Positions 52,606 through 62,738 of a stretch of 64,000 bases of DNA are shown here, piece by piece (position 1 is the first letter of the stretch; every line of letters starts with the position of its first letter). The notes under the pieces are model-generated. The model was not told the DNA's origin and made no database searches. It saw nothing but the letters and a program-made list of their open reading frames with translations. The stretch is from the NCBI GenBank assembly GCA_019188255.1, contig JAETXT010000004.1, positions 1,302,001-1,366,000 of the forward strand, read 5' to 3'. The stretch is from Verticillium longisporum. Taxonomy: Eukaryota > Ascomycota > Sordariomycetes > Glomerellales > Plectosphaerellaceae. Both the position numbers and the translations under genes were made by a program.

Positions 52606-53130
52606 ATGCTGGACAGGAACACAACCCCAGTACTTAAAATCCAGCTGCAAACCCGACTATTCACGGTAGAGCGGTCGGTTGGCAGCTCACTGCGTCTTCG
52701 GTCACCCCAAGCCCTGGCCTGTCACCCAGAGTTACCGCATATCATCACATACCCAGGCAGTGAGCTCACAGCTATTGGATTAGTCGTGCGGCGCTTTCAC
52801 ACTTATAAACCCGGCGTCTTCAGCAGAAATCGACTTCTCGGAAGCATCGAGCAAACAATCCCACGCACAGCCAGAGGATATGCCTACAAGGCTACACCTT
52901 ACATTATTGAGGTGATCGAATCTCATAGCTGGAATGGTAGCCGCACCATTATGGATTCGCAATCAAGATGTCTCGTGCATCCCTACGCGGACAGCTGGGA
53001 TAACCTCCCAGAACCCTGGAAGACACGCATGCGGTAAGTCACTGGGCCCAGGATATGAGACGCGTGCTTCCTGAAACTCAACAGAACACGGCCGAGTGCA
53101 AGCTTGGAGACTTCTTCCAGGGTCCTTTGA
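52606..53130 (+). CDS. Hypothetical two-exon gene, doubtful
   Basis: An open frame from the ATG at 52606 runs to 53033, where a perfect donor (gtaagt) occurs in place of the TAA stop at 53035. A cag acceptor at 53082-53084 would join a short second exon ending at TGA 53128-53130, giving about 157 residues. I recognise no domain. The composition is basic with several Arg/His, and there is no signal peptide or membrane segment. It is the first frame next to the retrotransposon block and ends ~125 bp from the 3' end of the convergent prefoldin gene. It could be a lineage-specific gene, a decayed gene or chance. The splice site is the main support. Confidence 0.3.
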
Positions 53131-53255
53131 GGTCCTCCACGACGTTGAGAACTTATTCACAGAAGAGGCCCACCGACATACGGTAGCGGGGAGGCGCGTT
53201 AGGTGTGAAACTCACGACAAGATGATTGACTTGGCTTGGTGCTATAGTTGGAAAA

Positions 53256-53986
53256 TTATCGAGTTTCGCCGGCTTGTCCAGCCATGACTTTTTGCCTCAG
53301 TACTGTGTAACGTGTGAGAGAACATTGGTGAAAGGCGGAGGAGGGCGAGGGCGTGGCACAATAGCAAGGAACACGTACCGTCTTCAACACTTCTCACGTT
53401 GGCAGTTTTGCGTTGCACTATAACTTCAAGGTCCTGTATGTTTTGGGCCAATTGCTTTATTTTTGCGTTGTAAAACAACTCAGCTGCGCTGCTCTCCTAG
53501 GTGCCGAGTTAACTAAATGCGTTCGGGGCTAAGGCCAATGCGAATGCTGTTACTGTGATGTATACCTTTTCGACGTAAAAACCGGTCCCGACGTCAACAA
53601 CTACGCGACCGGGATCCGAGAGTTCGCCTCTCACGTAGAGTGAGTTGGTCAAAGGAACAAGCACAGATCGCTCGCCTAGTCTGCGATGAGTATGTCGCGA
53701 GTGACATGTGGATGAGCGGGATGGAGCAGGACAGTGTCCCTAACTCACCTTCGATTGATCCTGGGCGTGTCTTGACGATCCGCTGACATTCCTTGAATTT
53801 CCCCTGAACTGCATGTAGCTGGGCGAAAGACTGCGTCAAATGCTCAAGCTCTTCTTCGATCTGCTTCTTCACCTGGCCAAGTTGTTGGACATCCAAAGTG
53901 GAGAGATTTACTGCTTACATTGTCAATGCAGAACATACTGGAGAAGAATACAGGGGCATACCTGTCTCACCACCTTGTGAAGCCAT
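53256..53986 (-). CDS. PFD5: Prefoldin subunit 5 (prefoldin alpha class)
   Basis: Prefoldin is the cytosolic hexamer that hands nascent actin and tubulin to the chaperonin CCT; subunit 5 (yeast Gim5) is one of its two alpha-class subunits. I place five exons: 53962-53986, 53749-53910, 53566-53675, 53379-53496 and 53256-53302. The introns (51, 73, 69 and 76 bp) all begin gt and end ag. The total is 462 nt, or 153 residues, the usual size. The start [19 protein letters not shown] precedes the first coiled-coil helix ([20 protein letters not shown]). Next come the conserved beta-hairpin part [17 protein letters not shown] and [10 protein letters not shown], then the second helix ending [18 protein letters not shown]. 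The first exon codes for only 8 residues and is easily missed. Neighbouring genes do not suggest a special role. Confidence 0.93.
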
Positions 53987-54256
53987 CTTTAGTTTGTCGA
54001 CAATTATGTATTGGACTGATAACAGCGTCTCGCCTGGTCTGCCTGGTTTCTTCCTGGCACAAACGCTGTCACTGAGAGTGAACGGGAATCTGATGACTCA
54101 GGGAGACCAAATGCGGGCCAATCGGTGTGTCATTGTTGGTGGATAGCTACCTACCTTACCTAGGTGGAGGTGCAGGAGCACACTAAAGGGGCTATGCTTC
54201 AAAGACGAAAACAGGAATTGCTAATCAGGGTTGAATCAACAATACATGGAATGGAT

Positions 54257-55966
54257 CTACAGCTGCCGCAGTAAGTCAGAAATTCTCTGCAATATATCCG
54301 ATGGCTGGACGGACTCTTTTATGCCCAATCGGCGACACTGCAACTCTACGTTCCCAGTTTTTTTCCAAACTTGCCCCAGCACGACCACGATTGGGTAGCC
54401 GGCCAGGTCGGCATCTTTCAGTTTCCATGGGAGCGAGACAGGTCGATCATCCAGAAGGACGTCAGTAGTATCGCTCAAGCCATGCACGACGTCGTCGTAT
54501 ATCTGAACCGCCTGCGCTTCCAGGCCGTCGGCAAAGACTATTTCAACCTCGTAAGGCGAAATGGCACGAGGCCATTGTAGGCCAACTGGGTCAGCGAAAT
54601 GCTCTGCGACCGCACCAATCAGACGGGACACTCCAATGCCATGGCATCCCATCTGTATGTGGGTTGTTGCCCTCGCAGCTGATGTATCCGTACTTTGCGA
54701 CCCTCCTTGCGAGGTCGTTGGGAGTGCGATACGGGCACCAAGAGGTTCTGAATAGCGAGTACCCAGGTGAAATGTATGACCGACCTCAAGTGCTTCCTTC
54801 GCCTCAAGGGTCCCAGCCTCACATTCGGGGCAATGATGTTGAGGATCCGTGGCGCGGTCATTTGCGGGCTGCTCGGCGATATCTGAATTCACCGCGAACT
54901 CGCAGTTGTTACACTTCATTATGAGATCTTCGCCGATCGGGGAGGTGAAATGGTACTCGTGACTTAAATCTCCGCCCATGTCGCCCGACCCAGCCCTGGC
55001 TTTGACAACAGGAAGGCCAAGCGAACCAAAGAACGATGCATATGCATCCTGCACCTGCTCGTATGTCTGCATGGCAGCAGCTGTATCCACGTCAAAGGTG
55101 TACAGATCTTTCATGGTGAACTCTCGAGTCCGCAGCAAACCATGACGGGGTCGAAGTTCGTCCCGGTATTTACGAGCTGACATTGAGTCAGTTTCTCCAT
55201 TCACCAGCAGCATCCGGAAAGCTACTTACTAATTTGATATAGGCGGAGTGGAAGCTCTTTGTATGACTTGACAGACTGAGCCACCAGTGAAGTCACCTCT
55301 TCTTCATGCGTAGGGGCAAGCATGTAGTCAGCCCCCTTGCGGTCCTGGAAGTTGAAAAGCTTCATGCCCAGTCAGACATCGAAGATAAATCCTGGGCGAC
55401 ATGAATAAGTCACATACCTCTGAACCTAGATTCTCGTAGCGACCGCTCCGTTGCCACAGCTTCTTGGAAGTGATGGAAGACAAGGCAACCCGGGATGCCC
55501 CTGGTAAAGTTAGCTGTTTGGTGCTTTGGGAGGCTATCCATTCGCGTTACTCACCCAGGCTTTGCATGTGTTTGTCAATCAGAGACTCTAGTTTGCTTTG
55601 GATGCGGTAGCCCATTGGAAGAATATGAAAGATGCCTGAATGCGACTGCGGTATCATAGAGTTTAGCGGTGCTCGACGGAGAGACATGAACGGAAGGGGG
55701 CAGATTCACCTGGCGAAGGAGTCCAGCTCTGATCAACTTATCATGAGCTCCTAATCATAGTATTAGTATGCCTAGCCAATATTGTGTTTTTCGGTGAGCG
55801 CACTTTCTGCTTCCCCTGCAGTCCGTCCACCCGTAGGAGTCCATATGGCTGTTAGGCGCTGGCGTTGGTCTGCACCAGAATGACATTGATGGTAAGAACG
55901 AGTGGAACGACGAATTAACGCCCTCGAGATAGCAGACGGTTCCGCGTTTGGTCTGAGAGGAAACAT
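54257..55966 (-). CDS. AIM10: Mitochondrial prolyl-tRNA synthetase
   Basis: This class II aminoacyl-tRNA synthetase charges mitochondrial tRNA-Pro (ATP + proline + tRNA). I place six exons: 55804-55966, 55710-55750, 55555-55645, 55418-55500, 55230-55359 and 54257-55176. All junctions are gt-ag and in phase, giving 475 residues. The N-terminus is Arg/Ser-rich ([20 protein letters not shown]), as expected for a mitochondrial presequence. Conserved parts: [21 protein letters not shown] (motif 1 region), [12 protein letters not shown], motif 2 [18 protein letters not shown] with MKDLYTFD, motif 3 [13 protein letters not shown], and a C-terminal anticodon-binding domain. The bacterial-type editing insertion is too short to be present, as in animal mitochondrial PARS2, which has similar length. 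It is divergent from MAK21. Confidence 0.93.
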
Positions 55967-56503
55967 CGTGCCAAAGCCTTACGCTTGGCGTGACTTTGTA
56001 AAGTTGTTGAACGGAGAAGAAGACGCCACACGGATCTGTTAAAAGGCAAGGAGAGGATACACCCGCGCGATTGAAGAAGTTCTAGTGAACCTTGCTCAGC
56101 AACAGTTGCTCCCGGGTACCGCCCGCCAAGTATTCCTCAAGGCACAAAGAGATCGTCTGGTTCAGTCATGGCTCCTGGCTGGACCTCAGAGTGGCGGCTT
56201 TTGTGAGATGAGCATCTCACAAATACAACGCGCGATATGAAAGGTCCGAGCTTCTGAACACACTTTATTTACTGGTCAACCCATGTGGCTTTAGTGGATG
56301 GATCATACCCCACTACTACACGCAGCCCCGCTAAAAAGTTCTCGAGGTCGAAACTTTTTCCCATCTGCAGGGCACCCTACATCACCAAAGTCACCTTCAT
56401 AACCTATTTGTGATAACGAGCGGTCAAGAGCACGCTGTGCTTGACCCACGCTGTCATATTTCTCCTGATTACGTGTGATTCTCGGCGAAAGAACGCCCTT
56501 GAA
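55967..56503. promoter_or_regulatory. Divergent intergenic region between AIM10 and MAK21
   Basis: These 537 bp separate two divergently transcribed start codons and must hold both promoters. I see no clear TATA box or recognised operator. Open frames on the minus strand here show no conserved features. Confidence 0.5.
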
Positions 56504-59500
56504 ATGTCGGGCGCAAAGGGACCCCGGGCGGCCGACCTGAAGCCTCAACCCCAACAATCGGCTGGCAGGGCACTTTCGGTTACAACCTCCCCTAACGACC
56601 GCCAACCTCCGAAGAGTGGCAAGGCAAGTAAAAGAAAACACCAGCAAGACGACAAAGCCTCAAACCCGGTGACCAAGAGGAAGCGGCCGACCACGCAACA
56701 AAGCTCTTCGGCCAAACCTGTTGATGTGGATGGGAACGGTGACGCTACCCAGAGAACGGACGCTTCAAACCTCCAATCAGCGCTCTTGGACGAGATATTG
56801 GCATTGGGGGGTAACGAAGAGGATCTCGAACTCATTGGAGACCTGGAATCCGAATCGGAGACTGAGGGCTTAGCTCTTGATAACCGGCTCGCGGACGACA
56901 GTAAATTGCGTGAAGACGTACGGGCTCTCGCCTCTCAGCTTGGGCTTGAGGGACTTGACGCAAACGTTGACGAGGAAGAGGCTTCCGAGGTTGAAGAGGC
57001 CCGACAAGACTTCAAGCCGGGCGAGCCAGAGGATGAAGCACAGGCAGCTTCGTCGACAATTGTATCCTCACGAGAGACGCATGCTTCAGCAACGAAGGAC
57101 AATGGCCTTAGGAAGCAGTTCGTGAGCTCTGCCCCTCCCTAATATTTTGGCGCAAAACATTGACCATGTTTCTTCTTGCAGAAATTCGAACCTCGCGCAG
57201 ACTGGCACGCAGTACAGCTAAGCCCTTTGCCCGAACCAATCTCGGATGAAATCGACCCCTACATTGGTGCCGTTGAGAGTCTCAAGGCCCACGCCCGAGT
57301 ACTCCTTGATGATGATGCCAACGCATACAGCAAAAGCGTCCTGGCATCCTCATCACACAAATTCCTTTCCACAATCATGGCATCTGGAACACTGACGGAC
57401 AAGGTGTCGGCCCTCACCCTAGCCATTCAGGAATCCCCCTCCACAACATCAAGGCATTTGATGCGCTGATGAGCCTCGCCTCTAAGCGTAGTCGCGGGCA
57501 GGCGATCGGTGCCTTGGGCGCCCTCGTGGACTTGCTCGGCCCAGGCCTCATTCTGCCCTCTAGCCGCCGGCTAAGGACTTTTCACTCCCAGCGAGGATTG
57601 TTAGGGGTCCTCCAGAAGCACAACATTCGTCGTTGGACTATGACACAACAGCTTCCCGGCGCACTGACAGAAGCCCACCTTATTGGATGGGCCTACGAAG
57701 ACTGGTTGAAGGCCACATATTTTCAAATCATTCAGTATCTTGAGGTTTGGTGCGGAGACGAAATCGAATACTCACGCACACGGTCCCTGGATTTCGTCTT
57801 TGCGCTCCTCAAAGACAAGCCCGAGCAAGAAACGAATCTCTTAAGACTTCTCGTTAACAAACTTGGTGATAGAGATCGCAAAATCTCATCCAGGGCCTCG
57901 TATCTTTTACTGCAGCTGCAAAATTCTCACCCAGGAATGAAGCTTGTGGTCATCCGGGCTGTTGAACAGGAAGTACTGCTCCGCCCTGGCCAAAGCTCCC
58001 GTGCCAAGTACTACGCTGTCGGCACGCTCAACCAGACAATCCTCAGTACTCGCGACCCCAAGACTGCGGAAGCTCTCTTAAGTTGCTACTTTGAGATATT
58101 TGTCACCTTGCTGAAGGGCTCCGTGCTGGGACGAGACGACGCACCCAAGGATGATTCAACTTCAGGAGTCCGTGGTCGAAGTCAACGTGGCAAACCAAAG
58201 ACGGTGACCCCTCCAACTGAGCGTGACGCGGTTGAGAAGCTTGTCTCGGCCGTCCTTACTGGCATTAACCGTGCTGCCCCTTTCCTACCAGCTAATGATC
58301 CAATGTCAGTATTCGCAGTGTGTTGCCTAGTTTGCTTGTTTAGTTTTGCTGACCGGACTCTGTAGAATGGAGGCTCACATCGACACCCTTTTCCGAATCG
58401 CCCACTCGGCGAATTTCAACACCAGTATACAAGCCCTTATTCTGATTCAGCAATTGTCATCAACACGCCACGTCGCTCATGATAGGTTCTATCGGACTCT
58501 TTATGAGTCCCTTCTCGACCCACGACTTACTACATCATCCAAGCAGGCACTGTATCTTAACCTTTTGCTTCGCTCACTGAAGGCAGACGTCGATAGTCGT
58601 CGCGTAAAGGCATTCGTCAAAAGGATGCTACAGATATTAGGCCTTCACCAGCCCTCATTCGCATGCGGGATATTGTACATCGTACTTCAGTTTCGCCTGC
58701 AGTTCCCAGATCTTCGGGCACTACTCGAGGATGCTGAAGAACATGGGGACGCCGAGGTTGCTGCATCCCTCACACCTGGGGACCTATCCAACGTCGTCAC
58801 CTCAGCTACAGACTATGATGGCCGAAAGAGAGACCCGGAACACAGCAATGCGCAAAATAGTTGCCTCTGGGAAATTGTAAGCCTCTTTTCTAACCATGAT
58901 TTTGCATAGGCGCTGACTAGCTTGCACAGGCACCACTATTATGGCATTTCCACCCATCAGTGCCAGTTCTAGCGCTCAGCGTCATTGATAGCGATGAAAC
59001 CGTACAGAAACCAGACCTGGAGAGCCACAGCCTGATTCGTTTCTTGGACAAGTTTGTCTACCGCAATCCGAAAGCGACAGAAGCAAACCGGGATGTCTCC
59101 AATATACAACCACTCCAAGCATCATCGGATGCATCCAATATATACCTTGGAAAGAAGCATGGGGCGTCGACCACAACCATTAACCATCCCAACTTCTGGA
59201 ATAAGAAGATCGAGCAGGTTGCAGCCGATGACGTCTTCTTCCATCATTACTTCGAGCATACTGGCAAGCAGTCGAAGCCGCAGGCACCATCACGCATCGA
59301 ACCGTTAGGAGACTCGGATAACGAAGATGAGGATGAAATCTGGAAGGCGCTTACGGCATCGCACCCCGACGGGCCCGTTGATGAGAGCGATGGATCCGAT
59401 CTTGATCTCGACGGGTTTGACGACGACAGTGATGGTACTCAGGGCGCCAGCGACCTCTTTGCTGATGAATCCCTTAGCGAAGGCGACGACGCAAATGGTG

Positions 59501-59730
59501 AAAGTGATATCGAGACCGACGACGACGACGACGACATAAACGGCGGGGTTGAGATGCTCGGCCCGGTGAACCAGGCTTCTGACGAGGACAGCAACGCTGA
59601 TGTTGACTCCAGCGACAAGAAGAGGGAGTCTGAGACAAGGTCTGCTCGTCGGAAGAGGCTCAAGAGCCTACCCATGTTTGCATCTGTAGATGATTACGCG
59701 GAAATGTTAGGCGAGGAGGACGACATGTAA
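56504..59730 (+). CDS. MAK21: Ribosome biogenesis factor MAK21/NOC1, with an apparent 1-base frameshift
   Basis: Noc1/Mak21 acts with Noc2 in the nucleolus in assembly and export of pre-60S particles. Four exons: 56504-57121, 57182-58304, 58366-58876 and 58930-59730. Introns are 60, 61 and 53 bp, gt-ag. The start is the ATG in gaaatgtcg. The Lys/Ser-rich and acidic N-terminus is followed by FKFEPRADWH, LIGWAYEDWLK, EANLLRLLVNKLGDRD-like (ETNLLRLLVNKLGDRDRK), the CBF/Mak21 domain (HIDTLFRIAHSANFNTSIQ to HSLIRFLDKFVYRNPK), then long Asp/Glu tracts and RRKRLKSLPMFASVDDYAE. At 57435-57439 a C5 run breaks the frame: SALTLAIQES lies in one frame and PLHNIKAFDALMSLASKRSR in the next. One added C would restore it, giving ~1017 residues. 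No gt-ag intron can explain this. Since the protein is essential in yeast, a sequencing error is more likely than a pseudogene. Confidence 0.92.
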
Positions 59731-60164
59731 GCTACACTGTGCATCCAATTGCATGAGCCGGGAAGGCGAGCGTGAGTAGACTATGTTCGATTTCAATTAG
59801 GATATATGTGCATGGCATGAATCGTCATTCGGGTTGACGTCGACCTCGAGGAGTTCACATAAGACTGCACATGTCGCAAATTTCATGACATCATTCCGAG
59901 ACTACCACTGTGTTGTGATGAGTGCTCGTGGGTAAGGTAGGTAGGTAAGGTACGTAGTTACAGATGGCTTGGCGAGTGCAGGGAGCCGAGGCATTGGAAA
60001 GTATTGACCAATTAGACGTCTTGATAAGGCAAGTTGCGGCCTATGGGCCCACTCAAGCACAGGCTGGTATCTCATTCCCATCTGCAGAGTTAACCTCGCC
60101 CTCCGTGTTGCTTCCCAATTCTGAACCCACAATCGATACCATAAAAGCTCCAGGGTATGCAAAG
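59731..60164. other. Intergenic region MAK21 to thioesterase-like gene
   Basis: These 434 bp hold the 3' end of MAK21 and the promoter of the next gene. A short tetranucleotide-like run (ggtaaggtaggtaggtaagg) lies at about 59931-59950. Its reverse-complement kind (cctaccttacctagg) also lies near 54150. An open frame from an ATG at 59964 joins in frame with the next gene, and I take it as 5' leader rather than coding. Confidence 0.5.
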
Positions 60165-61209
60165 ATGCTACGAAGAGCTCTGATAAAACCCTGTCTTCCG
60201 AATGGTTCAGTTGCTAAGTCCATCATATGCGGACCCCAGATACCAGTCCCGGCTGCGCCGGGTGTCCGCTACTATCAGTCGCTCGGGACAGGAGGTCAGT
60301 TCGTGATCTCAGTCACCTCCCTTGAACCTTCCCCTTGAACAATGCGTTATGATTACGGATATCACTGACCTGTCGAAAAACCTCAGGTAATATCAATGCA
60401 CAAGGGTCACCGAAGTCGCGATCCCGACTACGCAAAATCTTGAACATTGGTTTGTTTGGATTCGCATTCGCTAGCCTGGGCTTTTGCGTTGCTCTCAGCC
60501 CCGCCCTTCTGAATCTCTCAGTCGTAGTGGGGTCTGCGAACAAGAAACCGCAGGCTTTTGTACCGGAGAATGAAGAAGCAGCTGTTGTGGATGCCACGAT
60601 CAACAATCACCCGCTCGCGGCTGCTTTACGAAGCAGGCCAGAAATGACAGAATCGCGCCCACATATGAAGTTGCCAGAGGGTTTCCGCAAACAAACCCTC
60701 ACGGGAGGCACCCTTCTTGGGCCCGGCCGGCTGACTGTGCCCCCAATCATGTGGTTGGAACAAGGTGGCAAGTCCTCGGTGACTATCATGCATCTTGGGA
60801 CGGATATGTGTGGACATCCGAGAATCGTACATGGAGGACTGCTGGCGACCCTTCTCGACGAAGGTCTCGCCAGGTGCTGTTTCGATGCTTTACCCAGCAA
60901 GGTGGCTGTCACCGCCCGACTCGAGGTCAACTACAGGAAGCCCACACCAGCAGGGACATTTGTGGTACTCCGGGCAGAAACACAGCGAGTCGAGGGCAGA
61001 AAGGCGTGGGTCGCAGGCCGTATCGAGACCTTGGTGGACGAATCCAAGGGCGAAAAGCCAGTCGTTCTTGTCGAGGCAAACGGTCTTTTCATCTCGCCGA
61101 AGGCAGACTTAGGCTTCTCCACGGTAGGATGGCGCACTCTCCCTCGAAGCTTGATTGCTGAGCACCCGACGCTAATGGTCTCCTGCAGCTGCTGTCCAAA
61201 TTCACGTGA
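60165..61209 (+). CDS. Hotdog-fold (PaaI-type) thioesterase-like protein with N-terminal membrane anchor
   Basis: I place three exons: 60165-60294, 60387-61123 and 61189-61209, giving 295 residues. Without the last intron the frame would run to 61288 with a non-conserved tail. The chosen intron (gtaggat...gctaat...ctgcag, 65 bp) ends the protein soon after the domain, so I prefer it. The start MLRRALIKPCLPN resembles a mitochondrial presequence; an in-frame ATG at 59964 would add 67 residues. A hydrophobic segment spans ~63-85. The hotdog domain (~165-275) has HPRIVHGGLLATLLDEGLAR (H192; acidic D201/E202), the usual HGG and helix of acyl-CoA thioesterases, and NYRKPTPAG. Similar fungal proteins (yeast Fmp10-like) are mitochondrial. 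The substrate is unknown. Confidence 0.8.
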
Positions 61210-61679
61210 TGCTCTAATTGCACGCTGCAGCCTTGTTCATACATACAGGGCACATTGTATTAGACTTAGAGAGCAAGATGTCATTTAGAAGCTGTGAGGC
61301 GGCCGGCATCGGCTGCGCTAGCGCGCCCCGCCTACAGAACTCCCCTCTTGCGCCATCGACCAAAAAAAAGCTCTGCCATTGACCTCCACCAATTAGCACA
61401 ACAGCGTCCCGCCATCGCCCCTCCCACTCTTGACGTGACCGAGGGGAGGGGCTTTGAGACCACCCAGTCAAGACAGTGAGCTGTTACCTCACCAGCTAGG
61501 CAAATATGTAAAAGAGGCCTCTCTGAGCAGTATGACCGTGCAGACACCTTCTTCGCATAATAATCAATCGCATCGAAGTCGATCCATCTTATTTGTTTAT
61601 TGCTCCCTGCACAACTTCCACTGCCTTATCAGCCAAGAACTCTGCGCAGAGAAACGTGGACAGAATTCATTAAATCATC
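61210..61679. promoter_or_regulatory. Intergenic region upstream of APS kinase
   Basis: These 470 bp hold the APS kinase promoter. tcacgtga at 61202-61209, at the end of the preceding gene, is a CACGTG E-box of the type bound by Cbf1 in yeast sulfur genes, and tgacgtgac lies near 61432. Whether either acts on the gene is unproven. An A9 run lies near 61362. No further gene is visible. Confidence 0.4.
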
Positions 61680-62493
61680 ATGGCTACGTATGACGCACGA
61701 CCCTATTCTAGTTGGAGCGGTTACTAAGTCGCGTGCCGTTGTCACATCCTCACCTCGTTGATCCATTTCACTGACAGGCCATCCCATCGTTCAGGAACAT
61801 CACCTGGCATGCCTCCTTGTCTCGCCAAGAGCGAAATGAGCTCCGCGGTCAGAAGGGCTTCACCATCTGGTTGACAGGTCTGTCGGCTTCGGGAAAGTCG
61901 ACAGTCGCGACTGCTCTTGAGCAGCACCTTATCCATCTCGGACTTGCTGCCTACCGTCTGGATGGCGACAATGTGCGCTTTGGCCTGAATAAAGACCTGG
62001 GGTTTTCGGAAAAGGACCGCAACGAGAATATTCGTAGGATTGCTGAGGTGAGCTTGTCCTGAACCGTGCTCCCAACATGGCCACGTCTGAAGCTAAATCA
62101 CGACAATACTTGCTCCAGGTTGCAAAGCTGTTTGCCGATTCCTCCACCATTGCGATCACCTCCTTTATTTCTCCGTATCGCGCCGATCGCGACACCGCAC
62201 GCGAGCTGCACGCCCAGGCCAGCCAGGGCGAGGATAATTCCATCCCTTTCGTCGAAGTATTTGTTGACGTTCCTCTCGAAGTCGCCGAGCAGCGGGACCC
62301 CAAGGGGCTATACAAGAAGGCTCGTGCTGGCGAGATCAAGGAGTTCACCGGCATCACCGCACCTTATGAGGAGCCACTGAAGCCCGAGATTCGTATCCGT
62401 ACTGACAAGTCCTCTGTCGAGGAATGCGTCAGCGAGATTACGCAGTGGTTGATTTCCAAAGGTCTAATCGCTGCGAAGCAGACTGAGGCCTAA
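61680..62493 (+). CDS. MET14: Adenylylsulfate (APS) kinase
   Basis: The enzyme phosphorylates adenylylsulfate with ATP to give PAPS, the second step of sulfate activation before reduction to sulfite. Three exons: 61680-61687, 61795-62047 and 62119-62493, with introns of 107 and 71 bp (gt-ag), giving 211 residues. The first exon is only 8 nt (ATG GCT AC) and is completed by G at the acceptor, yielding [18 protein letters not shown]. Motifs: P-loop GLSASGKST (~residues 32-40), [19 protein letters not shown], the lid and APS-binding part [29 protein letters not shown], and [18 protein letters not shown]. The length fits the single-domain fungal enzyme (the sD gene of Aspergillus, MET14 of yeast). 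It is convergent with V-ATPase subunit C. Confidence 0.96.
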
Positions 62494-62738
62494 AGTCTTG
62501 GCCAGCATTGTTCGCCTTAGCCCCCTCACCTCATTCGATGTTGTAGTCATCGAAAGGTTCCCGCAACGCATGGACTAGCAATTTATTTTGTGCAAAGTAC
62601 AAACGAATTGAATTGCATAGGAAGTCGACGGACGTCGGTAATTGATACATTTTTCTTCAATACAATGCCAGGTCACCAGTGTGTAGAACAAGAAAGCAGC
62701 CAGCGTAAGCCGATTGGCCATTACTTGATGCGGGCCCC

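Noticed and set aside
53594..53748. Prefoldin exon 2 reading on past 53749
   Set aside because: The continuing frame is not conserved; a gtgagt donor at 53748 and the next exon starting at 53675 restore the family sequence.
53898..54146. Plus-strand 82-codon frame
   Set aside because: It overlaps the first exon and promoter of prefoldin 5 and has no recognisable features.
54619..54924. Small frames on both strands within the last exon of the prolyl-tRNA synthetase
   Set aside because: They overlap a conserved synthetase domain in other frames.
55177..55229. Start of the synthetase at an ATG near 55213
   Set aside because: That ATG lies in an intron; upstream exons with conserved motif 1 sequence join in phase at 55230 and 55176.
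56303..56647. Minus-strand 114-codon frame upstream of and within MAK21
   Set aside because: It overlaps the MAK21 start and shows no conserved sequence.
57469..58365. A separate gene starting at 57469
   Set aside because: It is the continuation of MAK21 after the frameshift; the protein sequence is collinear with the family.
59439..59675. Minus-strand Ser-rich frame
   Set aside because: It is the antisense shadow of the Asp/Glu-rich C-terminus of MAK21.
59964..60164. Upstream in-frame ATG of the thioesterase-like gene
   Set aside because: The extra 67 residues look non-conserved, while the ATG at 60165 gives a presequence-like N-terminus; the longer form is not excluded.
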